This document shows, one piece after another, positions 16,277-24,829 of a stretch of 64,000 bases of DNA. The stretch spans positions 1 to 64,000 of the forward strand of contig NZ_JAMZEL010000012.1 in the NCBI RefSeq assembly GCF_024158025.1, given 5' to 3'. A model generated the notes under the pieces. That model had not been told where the DNA came from, did not search any database, and saw nothing but the letters and a program-made list of their open reading frames with translations. The DNA is from Runella salmonicolor. Lineage in GTDB: Bacteria; Bacteroidota; Bacteroidia; Cytophagales; Spirosomataceae. A program made the position numbers and the translations under genes. Numbering within the stretch: position 1 is the first letter of the stretch; the number at the start of each line of letters is the position of its first letter.

Positions 16277-19114
16277 TCAATTATCACAACCTGTTCCAAC
16301 TTGCGCCGTAAAAACACTGTTTCCGCTTGCGCTAAAACCTGGGTTTAGAAGAATGGCATTGTTGGCTCGGTATTGAATTTGGGCGGGGGTTTCTATTTCG
16401 TTAGAGGCCGTAATGGTCATTCCCGTAAAAGTCTGCACCGAATTGGCGTAGATTTTGTCGGTAATCAACACATTCGTCAGCGGCGATACAAAAGCGACGG
16501 TATTGGACGTAATGGGGGCGCAGGTGGCTAGTGAATCTGTACAGGTGGCCGAATAATTCATCGGCGTGGATGGCGTGACAAGAAGCGCTTGACTCTTTTT
16601 ACCGTTCGACCACGAGATTTTGTTCGTTGGACAGCCGATGGCCAACAGCAGGTACGTTTTTGTCGAACAAAGCGTGACGGGGCTTGTCAACGGCGGCGTA
16701 TTACCAATCACCACACCTCCTACCATGGTTGAATCAACTATTATATACTGATTATTAGTGTCTTTGGCCACCTGAAGTGGTTGATTTTTTAGAAAATTAT
16801 TGAACGTACTATCGTTGGCTAAGTTCATTGAAATCGGAAATACGTAGACCTGAGGTATGGGCATCACTGTCACAGTAACGGGCGTTCTGGGGCTTGGACA
16901 AAGCCCTTCGCACCTAGATTGTACATAATAGGTCTGCACTCCAACCGTGGTCGTCAAGGCTAAATACTCCCCTCCAGAACCTAAAAGCGACCCTCCCGTG
17001 GCGGAATCCCACCAAGTAACGGTCGGTGCCAGCGTTGGGCTGTTGGTGGTAAGGGTGACTGAAAAATTTTTGACACACAAGGGGTCAATATAGCCATTGT
17101 CTTCGGCCAAAAGTGTCCATGCACCAGTGGGTTCTTCATTGATAAAAGCAGAAAATGATTGAGTGGGAGCAAATGTCCCCGACACTGGCAGTGAGTTGAG
17201 AAGTATTGGGCTTGCGCTATCTTCAAAAACCGTTGTCACAACGCCCGAAGTAGTTGTCCCTGAGGCATAAGTGTTGGCCGCAATCAACGTAATGACCGTT
17301 CCCGATGGAGATTTAAGTTTAAAAGAAACTTCTTCGTTGAAGGGCTTACCTCCTCCATCCGCTGCATCGCAGGTGTTTTCGTCGCCTTGGTCTTTTTTCT
17401 CCCACGTAATCGACACTTTTACCGAAGTGATTAATCCGCCCAAGCCCGCGGCATTTACGCTTGGATCATCGCCATTTTTACTAAATCCGTCATAACCCAC
17501 GGTTGGTCCGTTATACGTAAAAGTCGTAGGGCCTGCGTAGTTGCAGTCAGCTGCATTGGCCAACAATCCGTTTCCGATGGTTAAAGGTGTACAATAAGAG
17601 ACCTCTTTGTTGGTTACCATCGGAGTCGCCGTAGTGAGCGTATTGTTTCTTACCTTAACCGTACCCGAATTGATAACGCATTGCTGTTTTGAAATTATCA
17701 CTTGGTAGTCATTGGCGGTACTAACCACCAATGAATCAGCGACATTCGTGGTTTCTTCCCCATTCACCCGCCATTGATAACTTAGGCCAGGGCCAGTATT
17801 GGCCGACAACGTAACCGATTCACCCTCACAAAGATACGTTGAGCCATTGGCCGTAATCGTTGCCGACAATATCCCCTGTGTGGAGCACGCAATCGCCTTC
17901 AACAAGTTGATTCTACCCGCCCCTAAAAGCCCAATTTGGGCAGGATTGGCGGCGTCGATGTTATCAGCGGTGTTGACTAAAATACTTTCAAGCTCCGCAG
18001 GAGTCAAAGAAGGGGTACACGACCAAATATAACCTAATACGCTCGCCACCAACGGGGTAGCCATTGACGTACCATTAAAAGAGGCGTATCCATCAGTGGG
18101 CACTGTACTTAAAATACCACGCCCCGGCGCCGAAATATCCACCCAAGAACCATACGTAGAAAACGAGCTTCGCTTATCGTCGGCATCAAGGCTGGCTACC
18201 GAAATCACATGGTTATACGCCGCTGGAAAACTTTCCACATCGTTGTTGTTGTTTCCCGCCGCCGCCACAATCACAATTCCTTTCGAATGCACATAGTCAA
18301 TCACTTCCTGCTCGGCCTGCGAATACCCTGCCCCGCCCCATGAGAGGCTGATGATTTGGGCCCCATTGTCGGCTGCCCAAGTGATGCCTTCAAATCCGTT
18401 GTAGATTCCCAGCGGGCTTCCTGCATCGGGCGTTGCTTTTACGGGCAAAATCTTGATTCGATTATTAGAGGCCGACGCGATTCCTACCGTGTTATTGCTC
18501 ACGGCGCTGAGGATTCCCGCCACGTGCGTACCGTGGCTAAAGCTGGTATTGGGAGGATTGGGGTTATTGTCGTTGTCCGACAAGTCACGCCCGGGGAGCA
18601 TATTGGCCTGTAAGTCAACGTGATTTGTTTGAATGGCATTGTCTACCACCGCCACCACAATGTTTGTATCCCCAGCATTTACATCCCAAGCTTCAAATGC
18701 TTTGATTTTGGTTAAAGACCACTGTGAGCCAACAATCGAGTCATTGGGCGTAGCAATGATTGTTCGAAAAGGCACTTTTTCTACGTATTCAACCTCGGGA
18801 TTTTGCTTGAGCAAATCAATCAGCGCATCTATTTTGTCTGGTTTTTTTACCGTAAGGCGGTATATTTTTTGAAGTTTTTCAGAACCCATCGTAAAGAATG
18901 CACGGTTCATTTTTGTCAGGACAAAATCGGTAGAAAAATCTTTTAAAAATGGAAGCTCTCTCTCGAAATTGACCGTAGCCGTCAAAGTTCCGACGGGCTT
19001 ATTAGTAACTTTTAGGTATATTTCTCCGTCAATAAAATCTTTGTTAATTTTCTGAGCAAATGAAAAATAAGAAAAAAGAAGGCTAAAAAAAAGCATTGGA
19101 ACACGCCTAGTCAT
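16277..19114 (-). CDS. Secreted multidomain subtilisin-like serine protease
   Basis: A 945-aa extracellular S8 protease. The order is: signal peptide (MTRRVPMLFFSLLFSYFSFAQ), pro-region, peptidase domain with all three catalytic residues (Asp in VAVVDNAIQ, His in SHGTHVAG, Ser in NGTSMATP), an Ig/PKD-like domain, a proprotein-convertase P-like domain (KLKSPSGTVITLIA...), further Ig-like modules, and a Bacteroidota C-terminal coat-hanger motif (ITASNEIETPAQIQYRANN...LNPGFSA). The frame opens at 19180 but Met23 begins the signal peptide. It lies downstream of dgcA on the same strand, 110 bp away. It could supply peptides from the medium. Confidence 0.9.
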   Translation of the reverse strand: MTRRVPMLFFSLLFSYFSFAQKINKDFIDGEIYLKVTNKPVGTLTATVNFERELPFLKDFSTDFVLTKMNRAFFTMGSEKLQKIYRLTVKKPDKIDALIDLLKQNPEVEYVEKVPFRTIIATPNDSIVGSQWSLTKIKAFEAWDVNAGDTNIVVAVVDNAIQTNHVDLQANMLPGRDLSDNDNNPNPPNTSFSHGTHVAGILSAVSNNTVGIASASNNRIKILPVKATPDAGSPLGIYNGFEGITWAADNGAQIISLSWGGAGYSQAEQEVIDYVHSKGIVIVAAAGNNNNDVESFPAAYNHVISVASLDADDKRSSFSTYGSWVDISAPGRGILSTVPTDGYASFNGTSMATPLVASVLGYIWSCTPSLTPAELESILVNTADNIDAANPAQIGLLGAGRINLLKAIACSTQGILSATITANGSTYLCEGESVTLSANTGPGLSYQWRVNGEETTNVADSLVVSTANDYQVIISKQQCVINSGTVKVRNNTLTTATPMVTNKEVSYCTPLTIGNGLLANAADCNYAGPTTFTYNGPTVGYDGFSKNGDDPSVNAAGLGGLITSVKVSITWEKKDQGDENTCDAADGGGKPFNEEVSFKLKSPSGTVITLIAANTYASGTTTSGVVTTVFEDSASPILLNSLPVSGTFAPTQSFSAFINEEPTGAWTLLAEDNGYIDPLCVKNFSVTLTTNSPTLAPTVTWWDSATGGSLLGSGGEYLALTTTVGVQTYYVQSRCEGLCPSPRTPVTVTVMPIPQVYVFPISMNLANDSTFNNFLKNQPLQVAKDTNNQYIIVDSTMVGGVVIGNTPPLTSPVTLCSTKTYLLLAIGCPTNKISWSNGKKSQALLVTPSTPMNYSATCTDSLATCAPITSNTVAFVSPLTNVLITDKIYANSVQTFTGMTITASNEIETPAQIQYRANNAILLNPGFSASGNSVFTAQVGTGCDN

Positions 19115-19224
19115 ACCGCACTGATTTTTGGATGCTGTTAAAATGTAATATTTGACCAAGACGAAGTTAGGAAAAAACAATCATTTTCTGTTTTCTTTCC
19201 TTCAACTTGACCCTTATCGGCTTT

Positions 19225-20286
19225 TTAACTAAGTCCCAACCCCGCCTTTTTGGTCAATTTCATACATCCATTTTCTAAGATGAACCCGCCACTTACCACA
19301 TCTTCGGCCAAGTCAAAACTACCATCCAAATCAAGGTAACGGGTGTTGGAACAGGCAAATGCCGCGTGGAGCGCCGCCGTAATGCTCACGATGCTTTCGT
19401 CATTGCAACCCCAAAAAAGGTCGATGCGGGCGTGTTGGGCAATGTTAGCAATTTCCAACGCGCTGATGATTCCACCGCATTTCATCAGTTTGATGTTGAA
19501 ACTACCGAAAGGCTGTGGTTGCTGCGCCAATTGCAACGCATAATGCGCATCTTTGAGGGATTCGTCGGCCGTTAAAATCCGCCTTTCTTCCTCTTTCAAA
19601 ACCAACAACTCTTGCTCTTTTCCAACCAACAAAGGCTGCTCAATCAACTCTAAATCAACGTATTGTGTAACCTTCAAAAACTTTTGTAAATCAACCAATG
19701 CGTAACCCTGATTGGCATCGACTCTGATTTTGAGTTTGTTTTGAAAACGTTCGTTCAATTTCAAAACCCGTTCAATATCTTGCTCTACGTTCTCGCCCGT
19801 TTTTACTTTCAGCACTTTGAAGCCAAGTCTGACGTACTCCGTGGCCTCTCTAAGCGTATCCTCCACCGACATGATTCCGACGGTCACGGATGTAGGGAGC
19901 TGTGTTATTTTTTGGCCGTAAAACTCCACCACTGGAATACCTAAAAACTGCCCAAAGGCATCATGTAGGGCAATATCAAGGGCGGCCTGCGTGCCGGGCA
20001 ACTGCGGAAAATGGCGTTTCACTTCGTCAATCAACTGCCGAAAATGCCGAATATCCCGTCCTACAAGGTTTTCAAAAAAGGCAGATTGGTAGTTTTTAAA
20101 AGTCTGTTCGCAGGTTTCTCCCACTACCTCTTCTGCGGGGCTTGCCGCTCCCTTACCCACCATGCCGTTTTCTAGCTCTACTTCTAAAAACACATTTTCT
20201 ACGTCCGAAAACGTATACCCCGCAATGCTGTAAGGCTTGCTCAACGCCAGATTTTTGAGATAAGCTCGAAGCGATTTTATTTTCAT
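19225..20286 (-). CDS. dgcA: Enolase-superfamily epimerase, DgcA/dipeptide-epimerase type
   Basis: A 353-aa muconate-lactonising-enzyme subgroup protein. All catalytic residues are visible: K160-V-K162, metal ligands D190, E216 and D241, and K266 on the opposite face (NIKLMKCGG). This set is used by L-Ala-D/L-Glu epimerases and by DgcA, reported as an N-acetyl-D-glutamate racemase partnered with DUF1611 protein DgcN. The DUF1611 gene lies 56 bp upstream on the same strand, favouring the DgcN-DgcA D-glutamate route over peptidoglycan dipeptide epimerisation, though the latter stays possible. The start is MKIKSLRAYL; four codons upstream is another Met. Confidence 0.85.
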   Translation of the reverse strand: MKIKSLRAYLKNLALSKPYSIAGYTFSDVENVFLEVELENGMVGKGAASPAEEVVGETCEQTFKNYQSAFFENLVGRDIRHFRQLIDEVKRHFPQLPGTQAALDIALHDAFGQFLGIPVVEFYGQKITQLPTSVTVGIMSVEDTLREATEYVRLGFKVLKVKTGENVEQDIERVLKLNERFQNKLKIRVDANQGYALVDLQKFLKVTQYVDLELIEQPLLVGKEQELLVLKEEERRILTADESLKDAHYALQLAQQPQPFGSFNIKLMKCGGIISALEIANIAQHARIDLFWGCNDESIVSITAALHAAFACSNTRYLDLDGSFDLAEDVVSGGFILENGCMKLTKKAGLGLS

Positions 20287-20342
20287 GTAAAAACCCAAAG
20301 GTTAACGGCCTAAAAACGTCTTAATCAGCCTTGTTTGTGTCA

Positions 20343-21404
20343 TCAACGCGCCACGCTCAAGCGCGTCAATTCTTTCAAAGTTGGCATCAACTTCTCCACG
20401 CCTTCTTCCAACGGTATCAGCACAGGAATTTGCAGTTGTTGCTCGTAATATCTCTGGTAATCAAGCGCTTCTTGGACTGAGCAGTCTTCCGTATTCAACG
20501 CCAAGGCAATTACTTTTGCCCCAAATTTTTCAATGATTTCCACTTCTGATTCCACACTCGGAATCCTGCCCCAATGGGGCTCATTGTCAAAATATTTTCG
20601 TTTGGGTGCATGAACCAAAATAACGTGTTTGGCATTTCCTGAAATCAAAAACTCCAACCCGCACGGCCCGCTAGGATTGCGCAACGACGATTGTCCTTCC
20701 ACCAAAATCAGGTCGGCATGGGTTTCTTTCCAACACGAAACAATCGCGTGTTCTACCTCGCCCGATACAAAATCGTTGAGGGTTGAGTCAAAAATGAAGC
20801 CGTATTTTCCGCCCTGCAACCAGCCCGTTTGCCCCGTATAAATCATCTGGGCGTTTATACCTTGACCTTCGCACATCTGACGAACCATCCGTGCCGTGGT
20901 ACGTTTTCCGAGCGCACAATCCATGCCGACGACCGCAATAATCGGGGCCGTTACGTCGTAAATCTCTCCCGTCCAGAAGTGTAAATCTTGGCGGGATTTG
21001 GGTTTACGAACGTCAATCAACTGCACTTGATGTTGCGCCGCCAGCGCCATAAGTTCAGGTTTTTCGCTCAAGTATTCGTGGAGTCCATTGACGATGGAAA
21101 TCTGTTGCTGGATAGCTTCTTTTATAATATTCAACATATTTTCGGGCAAAACTCCGCCCACCGTCGCCACTCCAACAATCAGATAATCAACCTGTTTTAG
21201 CTGAACAAGTGCACTCAAAAGTGAATCGAAAATGGGGATATTTCTGGCTTTTCCGTCCAGCACATCGCCTGCGTCGCGGCCCGCCGTGGGTGGGTCTATT
21301 ACTCCGACGATTTCGTAACGCTCGGTGCCTCGAATCAAGCCGTGGGCCGTTTTGGCATCGTTGGTAGTGAGCAGGCCGTTGGTTAAAATAATGGCTTTGT
21401 TCAT
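20343..21404 (-). CDS. dgcN: DUF1611 family protein, DgcN-like
   Basis: A 353-aa protein with a Rossmann-like N-domain and a P-loop domain with GMDCALGKRTTA (residues 160-171) and LVEGQSSLRNPSG. DUF1611 proteins next to dipeptide epimerases have been described as D-glutamate N-acetyltransferases (DgcN): D-Glu is acetylated, DgcA racemises the product and a deacetylase then yields L-Glu. The gene sits between the D-aminoacylase fusion and the epimerase, all on one strand with 55-56 bp gaps, which supports this reading. Biochemical function is inferred from family knowledge. Confidence 0.82.
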   Translation of the reverse strand: MNKAIILTNGLLTTNDAKTAHGLIRGTERYEIVGVIDPPTAGRDAGDVLDGKARNIPIFDSLLSALVQLKQVDYLIVGVATVGGVLPENMLNIIKEAIQQQISIVNGLHEYLSEKPELMALAAQHQVQLIDVRKPKSRQDLHFWTGEIYDVTAPIIAVVGMDCALGKRTTARMVRQMCEGQGINAQMIYTGQTGWLQGGKYGFIFDSTLNDFVSGEVEHAIVSCWKETHADLILVEGQSSLRNPSGPCGLEFLISGNAKHVILVHAPKRKYFDNEPHWGRIPSVESEVEIIEKFGAKVIALALNTEDCSVQEALDYQRYYEQQLQIPVLIPLEEGVEKLMPTLKELTRLSVAR

Positions 21405-21459
21405 GGTGTGTACCTCTTTTTTATAACCTCAAACAAGGACGTTTAAGCTTTGTTGATTA

Positions 21460-23988
21460 CTATTTTCTTTTGATAAATACCCCAGGGAATTTACCCGTAG
21501 ATTTCTGCGACTCATAAACGAGTTGGCCGTTGACCCACACTTTTTCAATCCCCGACGAAAGCGCGGTCGAATTTTGAATACTGGCGTTGTCTTTCACGGT
21601 CTCGGGGTTCAATAGCACCAAATCGGCATAGTATCCCGATTGTACAATTCCACGGTCAGTAATTCCTAGATGCTCCGCCGTTAGCCCCGTCATTTTATGA
21701 ATGGCGGTTTCTAAAGGCATGATTTTTTTGTCGCGTACGTACGTTCCCAACACCCGTGTAAAAGCCCCATACCCACGGGGATGCCCACGCCACGCTCCAT
21801 CGGAACAGATATTTGTGTGTGACCAACTCAGGAAACTCGTTATATCAGGCTCATCCATCGACTTTCCCATAATTGCCTCAATTCCACCCTCATAATCTGG
21901 ATTCTTCTCCTCAAACTCAGCGGCTTGTGCAATCAAAACCATCAAGGTTTGGGCGGGTTTTTCTTGGCGAATCGCAGCAATTTGAGAAAGGGTTTTGCCC
22001 GCGTAATCCTTATTGGGTGCAAACCGAACGACCACCGATTTTTCGGGGTCACATAGTTGCGTTACGGCAAACTCAGCACTTGCACTATTTGTATAATCTC
22101 GGTTGGGAAAAAGCACCCGCAACGTGGAGTTCCAAAAATCGTACGGGTAACAATCGGCAGTAATGTTTACGCCTTGAGCACGGGCTTTTTGGAGTTTAGT
22201 CAACAACGCCGATGCGTTTCCCCATTGGTCGCGTTTGGCAATTTTGATGTGCGAAATCTGCACTGGCATTTTGGTTTGTTTACCGATTTCAATGATTTCA
22301 TCAACGGCTTCATCGAGATTAATGTCCTCGCTTCGAATATGGCTCATGTACCGTCCACCCGACTCCGCCGCTACTTTGGCTAGTGTCAATACTTCGTCCC
22401 GATTAGAAAAAAAAGCCGACTCATATTCTAGCCCCGTCGCCAATCCCAGCGAGCCTTTTTTCATTTCGTCGCGCAGCAAAATCTTCATCTTTTCTACCTC
22501 CTCTGGCTTGGCGGTTCGGTATAAACTCTTGGCTCCCATCACTTTGGCCCGCAATGTAGAATGTCCCGTGTAGGTAGCGACGTTGATGGCCACGGGCCGT
22601 TTTTTGAAAAAACTTTGCAGGGTATCCATCGGCGTACTGCCTCCGTCTTGGCCAGTCACAATCGTCGTAACTCCCTGATTAAGTGCCGCAATAGCGTCGG
22701 GATGTTGTTCCAAACCACCAAAATGGTGGCTGTGACTGTCAATAAAACCAGGCGCGAGCGTCATTCCTTTTCCATCGGTTACAGCTTCGTTGGGGAAGGG
22801 CGTTAAATCACCGATTTCCCATATCCTGTCGTCTCTCAAACGTACAGCCGTTTTCCGGCTGGCCGTGCCTGTGCCATCAATGAGTTTAATGTTCGAAATC
22901 AGTTGTGTTTGAGGAAGTTTCGGCACTTTACCCACCAAAATATCTCTTACAATTCTAGTGGCTGTCACGTCAGTAGAATTGGTCAGAACAATAATCGTTT
23001 GTTTCTTTTCTACATTTCGGACAATCACGTTCAAAAAACCTACCCAACCTCCCGTATGTGACAATACTTTGCCTTCTTCTTCTATTTTCCAGCCAAACCC
23101 GTAGGGGTAAGTCGTGCCGTTGTTGAGTTTAACGGGCGTGATGGCCTCCTGCCACGTAGCGGTGCTGACCAATTTTTGGGTATACAACGCCTGCTCCCAC
23201 TTCAATAAGTCTTCAACCGACGAATACACATTACCATCACCAACGACTCCGTCCAAACGAATTAAATCATTGGGTACATTCCGTCCGTTTTTTCGCTGAT
23301 AACCCATTACCCGATTGATGGGTGATTGTTTCATACGCAGGCAATAAATATAGGTATCATTCATATCCAACGGCCTCGTAATCTGTTGTTTAAAAAAATC
23401 TTCAATGGGCATCCCCGCCGCTTTTTCAATCACCGAAACCAGAATCACATAGCCCGTATTGTTGTACTCCCATTTTTCTCCTACCCCAAATTCTACGTAG
23501 GGTTGATGGGTTTTCAACAGCTGAAGCAGTTTTTCGTTGGTCAGTGTATCCAGTGTATTGTTGTGTTTCTGGGCCAGCTCAAAATATTCGGGCAGGCCGC
23601 TCGTATGGGTGAGCAGGTGCCGAATGCTTATTTTTTCGTAGGGAAAATCGGGCAAATGTTTCTGCACTTTATCGTCAAACTGTAGTTTCCCTTGCTCTTT
23701 CAACATCATGACCATCATCGCCATAAATTGCTTCGAAATCGAGGCCAAATTGAAGGATGATGTCGTTTTGAGCGGCGCCTGCGTGGCCAGATTGGCAATG
23801 CCCAACGCTTTTTTGTACACTATTTTTCCATTTTCTGCCACCAAAACCGCCCCATTGAAAGATGCCCGTTGGTGCAAAATCGTCAATGTCGAATCCAAAG
23901 TTTTCAATTTTGAAGAGCTGTATTGAGCGTAAGAAAGCTGAATGCTCAACAGCACACAGAGTACCGAAAAGAATCGTTTGGCTGTCAT
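21460..23988 (-). CDS. Fusion of beta-lactamase-type serine hydrolase and D-aminoacylase
   Basis: An 842-aa secreted protein (signal peptide MTAKRFFSVLCVLLSIQLSYAQ). Residues about 25-355 are a class C beta-lactamase/DD-peptidase-like domain with S83-I-S-K86, Y175-N-N177 and H311-T-G-G314. Residues about 360-842 are an amidohydrolase of the N-acyl-D-amino-acid deacylase family (FIDSHSHH with metal ligands H419 and H421, SHIRSED, QISHIKIA, ICSDGAWRGHPRGYGAF). The usual metal-ligand Cys in the 'TVVxGNCG' segment is replaced (IVTGQDGG). A D-amino-acid peptidase feeding a D-aminoacylase is the simplest reading. It heads the minus-strand operon with dgcN and dgcA, and an Lrp/AsnC gene is divergent. 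Confidence 0.9.
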   Translation of the reverse strand: MTAKRFFSVLCVLLSIQLSYAQYSSSKLKTLDSTLTILHQRASFNGAVLVAENGKIVYKKALGIANLATQAPLKTTSSFNLASISKQFMAMMVMMLKEQGKLQFDDKVQKHLPDFPYEKISIRHLLTHTSGLPEYFELAQKHNNTLDTLTNEKLLQLLKTHQPYVEFGVGEKWEYNNTGYVILVSVIEKAAGMPIEDFFKQQITRPLDMNDTYIYCLRMKQSPINRVMGYQRKNGRNVPNDLIRLDGVVGDGNVYSSVEDLLKWEQALYTQKLVSTATWQEAITPVKLNNGTTYPYGFGWKIEEEGKVLSHTGGWVGFLNVIVRNVEKKQTIIVLTNSTDVTATRIVRDILVGKVPKLPQTQLISNIKLIDGTGTASRKTAVRLRDDRIWEIGDLTPFPNEAVTDGKGMTLAPGFIDSHSHHFGGLEQHPDAIAALNQGVTTIVTGQDGGSTPMDTLQSFFKKRPVAINVATYTGHSTLRAKVMGAKSLYRTAKPEEVEKMKILLRDEMKKGSLGLATGLEYESAFFSNRDEVLTLAKVAAESGGRYMSHIRSEDINLDEAVDEIIEIGKQTKMPVQISHIKIAKRDQWGNASALLTKLQKARAQGVNITADCYPYDFWNSTLRVLFPNRDYTNSASAEFAVTQLCDPEKSVVVRFAPNKDYAGKTLSQIAAIRQEKPAQTLMVLIAQAAEFEEKNPDYEGGIEAIMGKSMDEPDITSFLSWSHTNICSDGAWRGHPRGYGAFTRVLGTYVRDKKIMPLETAIHKMTGLTAEHLGITDRGIVQSGYYADLVLLNPETVKDNASIQNSTALSSGIEKVWVNGQLVYESQKSTGKFPGVFIKRK

Positions 23989-24206
23989 AAAGTTGGGATT
24001 AAAAATTTCGATATAAGATTCAGGAAGGAGTTGGCAAAGCGTAAATCAGCCTGCCATTTTGATTCTTAAATGTTGATGAAGTGTGGACGAAAATAGTTTT
24101 TTATTCTTTAATTAAGGAATTTATTAGTTATAAAAAATAGTGTTTTACAAAAAATAAGCATATTTTGCTTTAAATAAAGTCAAATACCCCATCCCAAAAG
24201 CAAATT

Positions 24207-24659
24207 ATGCTTGACGAAACTGACCTCCGTATTTTGTCGTTGTTGCAGCAAAACGCCAAGTTGACCATCAAAGAATTGGCCGAAGCCCTTCACCTGACCA
24301 CCTCCCCCGTTTTTGAACGTATCAAACGCTTGGAAAAAGAAGGCTACATCAATAATTATGTGGCACTGGTCAACCCCGAGAAAGTAGGCCGCGGACAAGT
24401 AGTGTTTTGCAACGTTTCGATGCCCGTTTATACCACCGAAAACATCGAAACATTTGAGAAAATTGTCCGTCAGATGCCGCAGGTAATGGAATGTTATCAT
24501 CTGGCGGGAATGGTTGATTATCAACTGAAAGTCCTCGTTAGAGACATCAAAGAATACGACAGTTTCCTGAAAACATTTGCCGAAATACCGATGGTAAAAG
24601 TCCACAGCAGTGTGGTGGTATTGCACGATGTGAAGTACTCTACCGAAATACCGTTGTAG
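24207..24659 (+). CDS. Lrp/AsnC family transcriptional regulator
   Basis: A 150-aa regulator with an N-terminal helix-turn-helix (LDETDLRILSLLQQNAKLTIKELAEAL, SPVFERIKRLEKEGYI) and a C-terminal RAM ligand-binding domain (GRGQVVFCNVS...CYHLAGMVDYQLKV). The family senses amino acids. It lies 218 bp from, and divergent to, the D-amino-acid operon and upstream of the amidohydrolase genes, so local control by an amino acid is a reasonable inference. No clear operator was picked out by eye in the AT-rich divergent region. Confidence 0.92.
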   Translation: MLDETDLRILSLLQQNAKLTIKELAEALHLTTSPVFERIKRLEKEGYINNYVALVNPEKVGRGQVVFCNVSMPVYTTENIETFEKIVRQMPQVMECYHLAGMVDYQLKVLVRDIKEYDSFLKTFAEIPMVKVHSSVVVLHDVKYSTEIPL

Positions 24660-24829
24660 GAAAAACAAAGGCTTTTGTTTTACAATGAAAGCGCCGAGCT
24701 AGTACGTTATCCAAAGCATTGCATCATCTTTTTAGTAAATAACTGCACTTTTTTACGCCCCCCTTTTTTTCAACATTTTTCCAAAGTAGCTTTGGAAACC
24801 ATAACCTAATCTAAAATCTGTATCACTTC

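Noticed and set aside
24180..24668. Minus-strand 162-codon frame covering the Lrp/AsnC gene
   Set aside because: Its composition (His/Phe-rich) is that of an antisense shadow. The plus-strand regulator is unambiguous.
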